NCBI GenBank assembly: GCA_002101225.1
Contig: LWTN01000234.1
Span: 1 to 42,345 of the forward strand
Length of the DNA stretch: 42,345 nt
Reading direction: 5' to 3'
DNA from: Cycloclasticus sp. symbiont of Poecilosclerida sp. M
Lineage (GTDB): Bacteria; Pseudomonadota; Gammaproteobacteria; Methylococcales; Cycloclasticaceae
Under the pieces are notes generated by a model. It did no database searches and was not told the DNA's origin. It worked only from the letters and a program-made list of their open reading frames with translations. Shown here in pieces: positions 34,529 through 42,345 of this stretch. Every line of letters starts with the position of its first letter. Positions within the stretch are counted from its first letter, which is position 1. The translations under genes were made by a program, and so were the position numbers.

Positions 34529-34873
34529 AGTAAAAGTGTGTTTGGTTATTGGTTGAGCATGTAGGCATCATGGTGCATCAGACAAATAAAAAAATCTAGT
34601 TTTCCATTAACTGGGACCTCAGCATAACTACTACGCTTGACAATACAGCGATTAAAAATCGGCTCAAAATGCTCATTTACACATCTAAACTGTACTTTTC
34701 GCCAATTTTTACCTCGCCTAAAGTGCCTACTTTTGGTGTCTTGCCTACGCCCCGCTACGTTATGCAGAGGCCTCAACTAAAGGTTTAACAACGCGCGATG
34801 ACATTGCGATACAAGCAGGTGAAAAAAAGTGCAATTTCGGTTAACCTTTAGCTTTTAAAATCGGCGATTAAAC
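34529..34873. other. 345-bp gap between the CopD-like gene and rpe; no gene identified
   Basis: Both neighbouring genes start outward from this gap. It contains an inverted repeat CTAAAGGTT (34777-34785) / AACCTTTAG (34843-34851) with 57 bases between arms. A 76-codon frame on the minus strand (34546-34776) has no recognisable motif or clear ribosome site and was not called. Promoters of both flanking genes should lie here, but none is clear by eye. Confidence 0.6.
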
Positions 34874-35548
34874 ATGAAAGAACCTTTGATAGCACCCTCC
34901 ATCCTATCGGCAGACTTTGCCCGTTTAGGCGAAGAGGTCGATAACGTATTAAAAGCCGGTGCAGATGTCGTTCACTTTGATGCGATGGACAATCATTACG
35001 TGCCCAATTTAACGATAGGTCCAATGGTCTGCGATGCATTGCGTAATCATGGTGTGACAGCACCAATCGATGTTCATTTAATGGTTGAGCCAGTGGATAG
35101 AGTCATCCCTGATTTTGCCAAGGCCGGTGCGAGCTATATTACTTTTCACCCAGAAGCCTCGGCACACGTTGATCGAAGTCTAGGCTTAATTAAAGAGTCA
35201 GGCTGTAAGTCGGGCTTGGTATTTAACCCTGCAACGCCGTTATGCTTGCTCGAGCATGTAATGGACAAAATCGATATCATTTTATTGATGTCTGTTAACC
35301 CAGGTTTTGGCGGGCAAAGTTTTATACCAGCCAGTCTGAATAAGTTGCGTCAGGCACGCGAGCGAATTGATGCCAGCGGTTACGATATTAGATTAGAGAT
35401 TGATGGTGGAGTGAAAATAGACAATATAGGTGAAATTGCCGCCGCAGGTGCAGATATGTTTGTCGCAGGCTCCGCTATTTTTAATACCGACGATTACGCA
35501 AAAACCATCTCAGCGATGCGCGAGCAGATAGCCGCGGCGACGTCATAA
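34874..35548 (+). CDS. rpe: Ribulose-phosphate 3-epimerase
   Basis: A 224-residue TIM-barrel epimerase interconverting ribulose 5-phosphate and xylulose 5-phosphate. Motifs present: [10 protein letters not shown] (with the active Asp further on in H-F-D-A-M-D), [17 protein letters not shown] and L-E-I-D-G-G-V. It heads the rpe-gph-trp gene order, with gph six bases downstream. Confidence 0.96.
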   Translation: MKEPLIAPSILSADFARLGEEVDNVLKAGADVVHFDAMDNHYVPNLTIGPMVCDALRNHGVTAPIDVHLMVEPVDRVIPDFAKAGASYITFHPEASAHVDRSLGLIKESGCKSGLVFNPATPLCLLEHVMDKIDIILLMSVNPGFGGQSFIPASLNKLRQARERIDASGYDIRLEIDGGVKIDNIGEIAAAGADMFVAGSAIFNTDDYAKTISAMREQIAAATS

Positions 35549-35554
35549 AGTTTG

Positions 35555-36247
35555 GTGGAAGCTCTAGGCAAAAAATGCCAAGTAAAATTATTGGCTTTTG
35601 ATCTCGACGGCACACTCGTCGATAGCGTTCCCGATTTGGCGTGGGCTATTGATGCGATGCTGCAAGAGCTGCACTTGCCTACACACGGTCAGGCGCAAGT
35701 GCGCAAATGGATAGGCAGTGGTGCGCGCGAATTGGTTAAAAGGGCGTTATTAAATGGCGCAAAAGGTGAGCCAGAATCGGCAGTATTCAAACAAGCCTAT
35801 GCGTTATTTTTAAAGCACTACGCGACCCACCTAAGTCATAAGAGCGTGGCGTATAACGGCGTTTTAGAGACGTTGAAAGAACTGAAGGCCTCTGGGCTTG
35901 CGCTGGCCTGTATTACCAATAAGCCAACCCAGTTCACCCAGCCATTATTAGAGCAATTAGAGCTCGCTGAGTTTTTTGATTGTGTGGTGTGTGGGGATAC
36001 CTATCAACATAGAAAGCCACACCCCATGCCTTTACTCGAGGTGGCAAAGTTTTTTAATGTTCAAGCAAATGAATCCATCATGGTTGGGGATTCGTTGAAT
36101 GATATAGAGGCAGCACACGCGGCGGGTTTTTACTCGGTTTGTGTTGATTACGGGTATCATGGCGAGCACAATGTCCACGAGATGGTAGCAGACGTAGTAA
36201 TAAGTGATTTTTCACGATTGAGTAACCTGCTGCAACACGCAGCATAA
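35555..36247 (+). CDS. gph: Phosphoglycolate phosphatase (HAD family)
   Basis: A 230-residue HAD phosphatase. The nucleophile motif F-D-L-D-G-T-L-V-D-S is near residue 15. The C-I-T-N-K-P motif follows, then K-P-H-P-M-P, and G-D-S-L-N-D-I-E-A with the metal-binding Asp pair. Gph salvages 2-phosphoglycolate from DNA repair or other sources. The start is uncertain: GTG 35555 is used, TTG 35552 is also in frame, and no strong ribosome site precedes either. The short gap to rpe implies coupling. Confidence 0.92.
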   Translation: MEALGKKCQVKLLAFDLDGTLVDSVPDLAWAIDAMLQELHLPTHGQAQVRKWIGSGARELVKRALLNGAKGEPESAVFKQAYALFLKHYATHLSHKSVAYNGVLETLKELKASGLALACITNKPTQFTQPLLEQLELAEFFDCVVCGDTYQHRKPHPMPLLEVAKFFNVQANESIMVGDSLNDIEAAHAAGFYSVCVDYGYHGEHNVHEMVADVVISDFSRLSNLLQHAA

Positions 36248-36361
36248 TAAAGTATTAAACAGGTGTTTTTAATGGGAAAGCGATGGCAAAAGTAAGTTTT
36301 GTATAACAGTCAGTATGGCTGTTAAATCATCGCGCCCCATAAGAATAATTAAGAGAAAGAT

Positions 36362-37885
36362 ATGACACCTGAACAATTTCAGCAGTACGCAGACCAGGAC
36401 TATAACAAAATACCCCTGATGAAAACCATCCTCGCCGATATGGAAACGCCGCTTAGCGCGTATACCAAATTGGCCGACGGGCCCTATAGCTATTTATTCG
36501 AGTCCGTACAGGGCGGCGAAAATTGGGGTCGCTACTCAATCATCGGCCTTCCTTGTAGCACGGTTATAAAAGTTAAAGACGGCGAAATAAGCCTCGAACA
36601 AGATGGCGAGTTGATTGAGGCGATAAAGCACGATGACCCACTCGATTGGTTGCGCGATTACGCGACACAATTTAAAACACCCCAAGTAGCTGGAATGCCT
36701 CGTTTTACGGGCGGCTTAGTCGGCTACTTCGGGTATGAAATAATTCATACGATTGAACCTAATGTTCTTTTAGGGCGGCCTAAAGGCAAAAAACCTGACC
36801 CGCTCGGCTCGCCCGATATTTTGATGATGGTGTCAGAGAATGTACTGGTTTTCGATAATGTTAGTAATCAGATGATGATTATTACGCACGTAGATCCCGG
36901 GCAAGCTGATGCGTATCAAAATGGACTGGCTTATATCGATAGCCTAATAAAGCTGTTGGCGGAAACGAGTGCCAGCCAATCTACAAGTAAGTCGAGCGCG
37001 GGCAGTGTACAAGAAAAAGATTTTGTTTCGGGTTTTACCAAAGAGGGTTTTCAGCAAGCGGTCAAAAAAGTGAAAGGCTATATTGTTGAAGGCGATGTGA
37101 TGCAGGTGGTCTTGTCTCAGCGCATGACAATTCCGTACGAAGAACCTGCAATTGATTTATATCGCGCCTTGCGTTGTTTGAACCCATCGCCTTATATGTA
37201 CCATCTCAATATAGGTGATGCGTACGTGGTCGGCTCGTCACCCGAAATTTTAACGCGTTTGGAAGATGGCGAAGTGACTGTGCGACCGATTGCAGGTACA
37301 CGGCCACGCGGTGAAACACGCGCGCAAGACGAAGCACTTGAAAAAGAATTGCTGGCAGACCCCAAAGAATGCGCCGAGCATTTGATGCTCATTGATTTAG
37401 GCCGAAATGACGTTGGCCGGGTGGCAGAAACAGCGAGTGTTGAGCTGACCGATAAAATGATCATTGAGCGTTATTCCCATGTAATGCACATCGTGTCCAA
37501 TGTTACTGGCAAGCTGAAGCCGGGTTTGGATGCAATTGACGTGGTTGAAGCGACGTTTCCAGCGGGCACCGTTAGCGGTGCTCCAAAGATTCGCGCGATG
37601 CAAATTATTGATGAATTAGAACCGGTTAAGCGCGGTATTTATTCCGGCGCGGTGGGGTATATTTCATGGTCTGGAAATCTAGATACCGCCATCGCAATCC
37701 GCACCGCGGTTATTAAAGGCGGCCAGTTAAATATTCAAGCAGGCGCAGGCATCGTCTACGATTCTGTGCCAGAAAATGAATGGGCGGAAACGATGAATAA
37801 AGGCCGTGCAATTTTTAAGGCGGTAGAAATGGTTCAAAACGGGTTTCAGCAGAATCAGCAAGCTGGAGGGCAGACTAATGGATAA
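36362..37885 (+). CDS. trpE: Anthranilate synthase component I
   Basis: A 507-residue chorismate-binding enzyme that makes anthranilate with TrpG. The N-terminal part has the tryptophan-binding L-x-S-type segment ([10 protein letters not shown]). The catalytic part has [30 protein letters not shown] and [11 protein letters not shown]. All are intact. It overlaps trpG by eight bases. No convincing trp attenuator was seen upstream. Confidence 0.97.
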   Translation: MTPEQFQQYADQDYNKIPLMKTILADMETPLSAYTKLADGPYSYLFESVQGGENWGRYSIIGLPCSTVIKVKDGEISLEQDGELIEAIKHDDPLDWLRDYATQFKTPQVAGMPRFTGGLVGYFGYEIIHTIEPNVLLGRPKGKKPDPLGSPDILMMVSENVLVFDNVSNQMMIITHVDPGQADAYQNGLAYIDSLIKLLAETSASQSTSKSSAGSVQEKDFVSGFTKEGFQQAVKKVKGYIVEGDVMQVVLSQRMTIPYEEPAIDLYRALRCLNPSPYMYHLNIGDAYVVGSSPEILTRLEDGEVTVRPIAGTRPRGETRAQDEALEKELLADPKECAEHLMLIDLGRNDVGRVAETASVELTDKMIIERYSHVMHIVSNVTGKLKPGLDAIDVVEATFPAGTVSGAPKIRAMQIIDELEPVKRGIYSGAVGYISWSGNLDTAIAIRTAVIKGGQLNIQAGAGIVYDSVPENEWAETMNKGRAIFKAVEMVQNGFQQNQQAGGQTNG

Positions 37886-38477
37886 GTGCAAATTAGTCAT
37901 GATAGATAACTACGATTCGTTCACCTATAACCTGGTGCAATATTTAGCGGAATTGGGTGCGGATGTGCAGGTGGTGAGAAATGACCAAGCCGGCGTGCAA
38001 GATGTCATCGATATGCAAGCCGATAAAATCGTAATCTCTCCCGGTCCGTGTACGCCAGATCAGGCTGGAATATCGCTCGAGCTGATTGAGAAGCTGGCGG
38101 GGAAAACTCCCATATTGGGTGTATGTCTTGGCCATCAAAGTCTAGCGCAGGTGTTTGGTGGTCGTATAGTGCACGCTAAGAAAATCATGCACGGCAAAAC
38201 ATCGGATATTTATCACAATAAGACAGGTGTTTTTGCGGGGCTAAAAAGCCCGTATAAGGCGACGCGCTACCATTCTCTAGTTGTAGAGCAAGCATCACTG
38301 CCGGACTGCTTAGAGGTTACCGCGTGGACGCAGGCAGAGTCAGGTGAAATTGATGAGATTATGGGCTTGAAGCATAAAGACTTGATGGTAGAGGGCGTTC
38401 AATTTCACCCCGAGTCTATTCTTACTGAACATGGGCACGACTTACTACAAAACTTTTTAAACGGAGAGTCTGCGTGA
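37878..38477 (+). CDS. trpG: Anthranilate synthase component II (glutamine amidotransferase)
   Basis: A 199-residue class I amidotransferase supplying ammonia to TrpE. Motifs: [10 protein letters not shown] (7-16), S-P-G-P-C-T-P, the nucleophile Cys in G-V-C-L-G-H-Q, and the His-Glu pair in Q-F-H-P-E-S-I-L. It overlaps trpE upstream and trpD by four bases downstream. Confidence 0.97.
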   Translation: MDKCKLVMIDNYDSFTYNLVQYLAELGADVQVVRNDQAGVQDVIDMQADKIVISPGPCTPDQAGISLELIEKLAGKTPILGVCLGHQSLAQVFGGRIVHAKKIMHGKTSDIYHNKTGVFAGLKSPYKATRYHSLVVEQASLPDCLEVTAWTQAESGEIDEIMGLKHKDLMVEGVQFHPESILTEHGHDLLQNFLNGESA

Positions 38478-39502
38478 ATATACAGCAAGCCATTGGTGCG
38501 GCAATTAATCGCCAAGATTTATCGACCGAACAAATGACGGATATCATGCGCCAATTGATGTCGGGTCAGTTAAGCGAAGCTCAAATTGGTGGCTTCTTAG
38601 TCGCTTTAAGAATGAAAGGCGAAGTGCTGGATGAAATAGAAGGGGCTGCCATCGTCATGCGCGAGCTAGCCGCCAAGGTGAATGTCTCAGGTGACTATTT
38701 GGTCGATACCTGTGGCACGGGTGGCGATAGTTCAGACTTATTCAATGTATCAACGGCCAGCGCTTTTGTCGCGGCTGCTGCCGGCGCGCAAGTTGCAAAA
38801 CATGGTAACCGCTCAGTTTCAAGCTCAACGGGAAGCGCGGACGTTCTAGAGGCCGCAGGCATTCGTTTGGACTTATCACCCGAACAAGTGGCTCAATGTG
38901 TGAACAAAACAGGTATTGGCTTTATGTTTGCCCCTGCACACCACAGCGCGATGAAACACGCCATTGGGCCGCGTAAAGAGCTCGCACAGCGCACCCTGTT
39001 CAATATGTTAGGCCCGATGACTAACCCCGCGGGCGTGAAAAAACAGGTGATTGGCGTGTTTGATAAGGCGCTCTGCAAACCCATCGCCGAGGTGTTAGGG
39101 CGTTTGGGCAGTGAGCACGTATTGGTCGTTCATTCAGAAGACGGGCTCGATGAAATTAGCTTGGCGGCACCGACGCATATCACCGAGCTTGAAAAGGGTC
39201 AGGTGACAGAGCGCGTGATAAAGCCAGAAGAGCTTGGGGTTGAAACCCAAAGCTTAAGCGGCTTAACGGTGCAGACGGTTGAGGAGTCATTGGATCTGAT
39301 TTCTGATGCGCTTGGAGAACAAACAACCGGTGAAGGTAAAAAAGCCGCTGATTTGATCGCTCTAAATGCAGGCGCCGCTATTTACGTATCAGGCATCTGT
39401 GCTAGCTTAAAAGAGGGCGTGGCGGTGGCTAAAGAAAACATTAGCTCGGGTGCTGCGGCAGAAAAAATGCAAGCACTCAAAGCGATAAGCCAAGGGTTTT
39501 AA
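38474..39502 (+). CDS. trpD: Anthranilate phosphoribosyltransferase
   Basis: A 342-residue enzyme joining anthranilate to PRPP. The PRPP loop [10 protein letters not shown] (about 79) is intact, as are [15 protein letters not shown] and L-G-P-M-T-N-P-A. It overlaps trpG by ATGA-type coupling (starts GTG at 38474) and precedes trpC by one base. Confidence 0.97.
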   Translation: MNIQQAIGAAINRQDLSTEQMTDIMRQLMSGQLSEAQIGGFLVALRMKGEVLDEIEGAAIVMRELAAKVNVSGDYLVDTCGTGGDSSDLFNVSTASAFVAAAAGAQVAKHGNRSVSSSTGSADVLEAAGIRLDLSPEQVAQCVNKTGIGFMFAPAHHSAMKHAIGPRKELAQRTLFNMLGPMTNPAGVKKQVIGVFDKALCKPIAEVLGRLGSEHVLVVHSEDGLDEISLAAPTHITELEKGQVTERVIKPEELGVETQSLSGLTVQTVEESLDLISDALGEQTTGEGKKAADLIALNAGAAIYVSGICASLKEGVAVAKENISSGAAAEKMQALKAISQGF

Positions 39503-39503
39503 A

Positions 39504-40298
39504 ATGTCACCACCCGACGTGCTAAAAAAGATTCTCGCTAGAAAGGCCGAAGAAATTGAAGAGCGGATGCAACACGTGCCGCTAGATCAACTCAAATCGC
39601 AAGTGGCGCAGGCCTCACCCGTGCGTGGTTTCGTAAAGGCTATTCAACAGACTGTTGCAAACGGTCAATCGGCGGTTATTGCCGAGGTTAAAAAAGCGTC
39701 GCCAAGTAAAGGCTTGCTTAGGGAGAATTTTATCCCTGCAGATATTGCACAGAGTTATCAAGCGGGCGGCGCGACGTGTTTATCGGTGTTAACGGATAAA
39801 GACTTCTTCCAAGGTTCTGAAGAATATTTGCTGCAAGCCCGAGGCGCGTGCGAGCTGCCCGTATTGCGCAAAGATTTTACAGTTCACCCTTACCAAGTAT
39901 ACGAAGCGCGGTGTTTAGGCGCGGACTGCATTCTACTGATTGTTGCGGCCTTAGGTGATGAACAGCTCTCTAGCCTGCACCAGCTGGCAACTGAACTTGG
40001 CATGGATGTATTGGTAGAAGTGCACAACGCAGATGAGCTAGAAAGAGCCTTGCGCTTGAATTTAACCTTAGTTGGCATCAACAATCGAAACTTACGTACG
40101 TTTGAAACCTCGCTGCAAACAACGACCGATTTGCTAGATAAAATCCCTGAAGGTGTCGTCGTTGTTAGCGAAAGCGGCCTACAAAGCACAGATGATATTG
40201 CCTTTATGCGTCAGCATAATGTGCACGTATTTTTAATTGGAGAAGCGTTTATGCGTCAGGATGACCCAGGTAGCGGCCTAAAGACAATGATGGCTTAA
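39504..40298 (+). CDS. trpC: Indole-3-glycerol-phosphate synthase
   Basis: A 264-residue TIM-barrel enzyme closing the indole ring. It has [11 protein letters not shown] (about 58), [10 protein letters not shown], the G-I-N-N-R-N-L motif and S-E-S-G-L. The monofunctional form (no fused TrpF) is usual in this group. It is last in the trpEGDC unit and overlaps the tail of the convergent crp/vfr pseudogene by four bases. Confidence 0.97.
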   Translation: MSPPDVLKKILARKAEEIEERMQHVPLDQLKSQVAQASPVRGFVKAIQQTVANGQSAVIAEVKKASPSKGLLRENFIPADIAQSYQAGGATCLSVLTDKDFFQGSEEYLLQARGACELPVLRKDFTVHPYQVYEARCLGADCILLIVAALGDEQLSSLHQLATELGMDVLVEVHNADELERALRLNLTLVGINNRNLRTFETSLQTTTDLLDKIPEGVVVVSESGLQSTDDIAFMRQHNVHVFLIGEAFMRQDDPGSGLKTMMA

Positions 40299-40971
40299 AG
40301 CTCTGCTTTTATAACAATAGTCTTACCGGAAGCGCTGATTGCGCCTTCCTCATCCATCACTTTTAAAACACGCCCCACCATTTCGCGCGAGCAACCCACC
40401 ATGCGGCCTATATCTTGGCGTGTAACGCAAATTTGCATACCCTCTGAGTGGGTCATCGCTTCGGGTTCTTGGCTCAACTCAATCAGCGTGCGGGCACAAT
40501 CCGCCCTGTTGCATCAAGAAACGCGAGGTGCCCCGCTTTACGGCTGGTTTGCAATAAACGTTTAGATAAATGCTTGCCCAAGGCCATTAAAATTTTTTGG
40601 GTCTCGTTTTTTAATTCATTTGCAAGAAGCTCTTTCAGGCGAGCGTAGCGTATACCCACGAGTTGGCAAAGCATACGCGCTTGTACGTATACAGAGTTTT
40701 TTCTTTTCGACTGACGGGTTCAAAAGAACCAACATCGCCAATAAAATCGCCGCAGCTTAGGTTGGCAAGAATAAATTCATGCCCATCTAGCTCGTCAATG
40801 CGAACATAGGCAGAGCCTTCGATAAAATAATAAAGAATATCGGCGTCATCACCCAGATCAATAATAATTGGCCTTGTTTGGGTATTCGTGTTTTTGACAA
40901 AAACTGATGAAGCGCGTGAACGTTTCATCCGACATGCCAGAGAAATTGGGTAAAGGTCTGTTTCTGCTCAT
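40295..40971 (-). pseudogene. vfr: CRP/Vfr-type cAMP receptor regulator with three frameshifts
   Basis: Joining frames recovers one CRP-family protein of about 225 residues. Start M-S-R-N-R at 40971; F-C-Q-K-H-E-Y-P-N-K-A then shifts near 40865 to I-I-I-D-L-G-D-D-A-D-I-L-Y-Y and G-D-F-I-G-D-V-G-S-F-E-P. A second shift near 40695 leads to Y-V-Q-A-R-M-L-C and the long dimer helix. A third, near 40490, leads to T-L-I-E-L-S-Q-E-P-E-A-M-T-H and the intact helix-turn-helix T-R-Q-D-I-G-R-M-V-G-C-S-R-E. The position next to trpC and osmC is that of vfr in Pseudomonas. Where E. coli CRP has the cAMP contacts Arg82-Ser83, the closest alignment here shows K-E. Each shift fits loss of one or two bases. 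No full-length product is possible. Confidence 0.88.
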
Positions 40972-41081
40972 AATTCATTAAGTCTAGCAGAGATTAAGGG
41001 AAATAATGTGCTGTATAGATTGCCGAAGAAGACGGTGGCTATGTTATTCTTCGGCATCATATTTATGCCTAGGAAAAGAAA

Positions 41082-41504
41082 ATGAAAGTTCGAATAAAGT
41101 GGGTGGAAAACGCCATGTTTTTAGGAATATCGGGCAGTGGTCACAGCGTCATTATGGACGGGCCACCCGAAAGTGGCGGTGAAAACCTAGGTCTTCGCCC
41201 GATGGAAATGTTGCTAACCGGTATGGGCGGCTGTACGGCCTTTGACGTAAAAATGATATTGGACAAAGCGCGTCAAAATGTAACCGACTGCGTAGCCGAA
41301 ATTGAAGCCGAACGCGCCGATGCGGTGCCCGCTGTATTCACTAAAATACACGTGCATTTTATTATCACCGGCAAAGGTTTGTCGGACAAAGCCGTAGCGC
41401 GCGCGGTATCACTCTCGGCCGAAAAGTATTGCTCGGCTTCTATTATGTTGAGCAAATCGGTCGACATCAGCCACGATTACGAAATCATCAATATCGACGA
41501 TTAA
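41082..41504 (+). CDS. OsmC/Ohr-family (YhfA-like) redox protein
   Basis: A 140-residue OsmC-fold protein. C51 in M-G-G-C-T-A-F-D-V and C117 in K-Y-C-S-A-S form the peroxidatic and resolving pair. The family reduces organic hydroperoxides; the YhfA subgroup is less studied. Neighbourhood with vfr and trpC is conserved in Pseudomonas. Its stop overlaps the next start by one base (TAATG). Confidence 0.88.
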   Translation: MKVRIKWVENAMFLGISGSGHSVIMDGPPESGGENLGLRPMEMLLTGMGGCTAFDVKMILDKARQNVTDCVAEIEAERADAVPAVFTKIHVHFIITGKGLSDKAVARAVSLSAEKYCSASIMLSKSVDISHDYEIINIDD

Positions 41505-41905
41505 TGAAAAGACCCCATCCAACTATAGGATTGCGGCACGTTGCGTTAAATGTGCAAAATTTGGCAGCGGCCGAACACTTTTACGTAGAGCTTATGGGCA
41601 TGCAGGTTGAATGGCGGCCAGACGCTGATAATGTATACCTAACCTCAGGCAACGATAATTTAGCGTTGCATGGTGTAAAGGGTGATGAGGCAGGGTTACA
41701 AAAACTAGACCATATCGGTTTTTTTCTTGATAAAGAAGACGATGTGGAAGAGTGGTTTGTATTCTTAAAACATCACGGTATTAAAATGAAAACCCAGCCG
41801 AGAAAGCACCGAGATGGGGCGAAGAGTTTTTATTGTTTAGATCCAGAAGGAGTGGTGGTGCAGGTTATTTTTCATCCGCCGGTTGTGGGGGGTATAGGGG
41901 GCTAA
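41504..41905 (+). CDS. VOC-family (glyoxalase/bleomycin resistance-like) protein
   Basis: A 133-residue vicinal-oxygen-chelate protein with two beta-alpha-beta-beta-beta repeats. Candidate metal ligands are H12 in L-R-H-V-A-L-N-V, His in L-D-H-I-G-F-F, and Glu in L-D-P-E-G-V-V-V-Q-V. The reaction is unknown; members include dioxygenases, glyoxalases and resistance proteins. ATG 41504 overlaps the OsmC stop, so the two are translationally coupled. Confidence 0.85.
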   Translation: MKRPHPTIGLRHVALNVQNLAAAEHFYVELMGMQVEWRPDADNVYLTSGNDNLALHGVKGDEAGLQKLDHIGFFLDKEDDVEEWFVFLKHHGIKMKTQPRKHRDGAKSFYCLDPEGVVVQVIFHPPVVGGIGG

Positions 41906-41912
41906 CGCTAAC

Positions 41913-42345
41913 TCATTTTTCTATGACGCGGACGTCGATTGCTAGCTTACCTTGTGGCCTAACTAGCACTGAATACTCAACTTTAGTTCCGGTTTGCATT
42001 GCAGACACATCCTCTTTTTTGATTTGTGAGCGGTAAACAAGGAGATTCTCCTCCGTCGCATCGCTTATAAATCCGAACTTCTTTTTATCATCGTACCAGA
42101 CGACTTCTCCACTCTGCATGGACGAAATATTTTCTCTGTTAATGTACTCGCGGATGGCCTTTGTTGCCTGAAAAAATGATATTTCAAAAAACTCTCTATC
42201 TTGGCGAATACGATAGCTAGCTAGCACTTGAAAAATATCGGCTTCCGCAGCTGAAGCGTTTCGTACTCGATAAACGGCTCGCGCTGATAAAGGATGTAAT
42301 ATTCCAGTAGCGGAGTTAATCTCCTTAACTCGTTGTGAAACAGAT
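41913..42345 (-). CDS. Cold-shock-domain protein with long N-terminal extension, 5' partial
   Basis: The minus-strand frame is open from 41913 to the window end, at least 143 codons, so the start lies beyond the window; a GTG at 42227 is not needed. The C-terminal 65 residues (G-E-V-V-W-Y-D-D-K-K-K-F-G-F-I-S, then L-L-V-Y-R-S-Q-I) look like a cold-shock fold with a slightly divergent RNP1. The upstream 75 residues (A-V-Y-R-V-R-N-A-S, S-Y-R-I-R-Q-D-R-E-F-F) are not recognised. Nucleic acid binding is plausible. It is convergent with the VOC gene, seven bases apart. Confidence 0.6.
   Translation of the reverse strand, partial: SVSQRVKEINSATGILHPLSARAVYRVRNASAAEADIFQVLASYRIRQDREFFEISFFQATKAIREYINRENISSMQSGEVVWYDDKKKFGFISDATEENLLVYRSQIKKEDVSAMQTGTKVEYSVLVRPQGKLAIDVRVIEK

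Noticed and set aside
34546-34776. 76-codon minus-strand frame upstream of the CopD-like gene's opposite side
   Set aside because: No recognisable motif, many basic residues scattered, no clear ribosome site; likely chance.
36272-36295. Possible trp leader peptide (M-G-K-R-W-Q-K) before trpE
   Set aside because: Only one Trp codon, and the following TAACAG/CTGTTA stem has no T run, so no attenuator can be supported.
40295-40971. Three short independent genes instead of a broken regulator
   Set aside because: The three frames are collinear pieces of one CRP/Vfr protein in the correct order and spacing.

Overview
This window is one contiguous piece of a moderately AT-rich gammaproteobacterial chromosome. 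Several gene orders support that placement: engB, cytochrome c4, cytochrome c biogenesis and dsbA; rep, yifB and ubiK; a porin with glnK and amtB; the pilGHIJ-chpA pilus chemotaxis cluster; and rpe, gph, trpE, trpG, trpD, trpC with a convergent crp/vfr and osmC. Marine hydrocarbon degraders of the Cycloclasticus type would fit the catabolic genes and base composition, but that name is inference only.

Positions 1-7869 form an accessory catabolic island bounded by two insertion sequences (IS30-like at the left edge, IS1595/IS1016-like at 7164-7869). Two divergent operons share an 18-bp palindrome at 4200-4217. The leftward operon encodes a CitE/HpcH-type CoA lyase, a MaoC-type hydratase, a broken alpha/beta hydrolase, a BadH-like dehydrogenase and a short, truncated relative of PmoC/AmoC, the membrane subunit of copper monooxygenases. 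The rightward operon encodes FadH and a thiolase with a large internal deletion. The island looks like a CoA-thioester (alicyclic, branched or unsaturated acid) pathway in decay. The hydrolase has lost its nucleophile elbow and the thiolase its middle, both probably by deletion between short direct repeats.

From 7870 the chromosome is ordinary core, starting with a strongly folded putative small RNA with a C-rich loop and a terminator, at the position where Spot 42 or ErsA lies in other gammaproteobacteria (between polA and engB; polA is absent here). Next come engB, two c-type cytochromes, System II cytochrome c assembly (ResB/CcsA), dsbA, tRNA-Arg(CCG), a c5-type cytochrome, rep, yifB and ubiK. 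A porin and a sigma-54-type promoter precede glnK-amtB (nitrogen uptake and sensing).

Positions 21297-30054 hold the type IV pilus chemosensory operon pilG-pilH-pilI-pilJ-chpA-chpC, without the pilK and chpB adaptation enzymes. The rest carries purC, djlA, yajQ, a glycerate-kinase-like gene, a DUF445 protein, a CopD-like protein, rpe-gph, trpEGDC, a crp/vfr pseudogene with three frameshifts, an OsmC protein, a VOC protein and a partial cold-shock-domain protein. The Vfr ortholog would ordinarily be a global cAMP-dependent regulator of twitching and virulence; its loss next to an intact Chp system is one of the more notable points.
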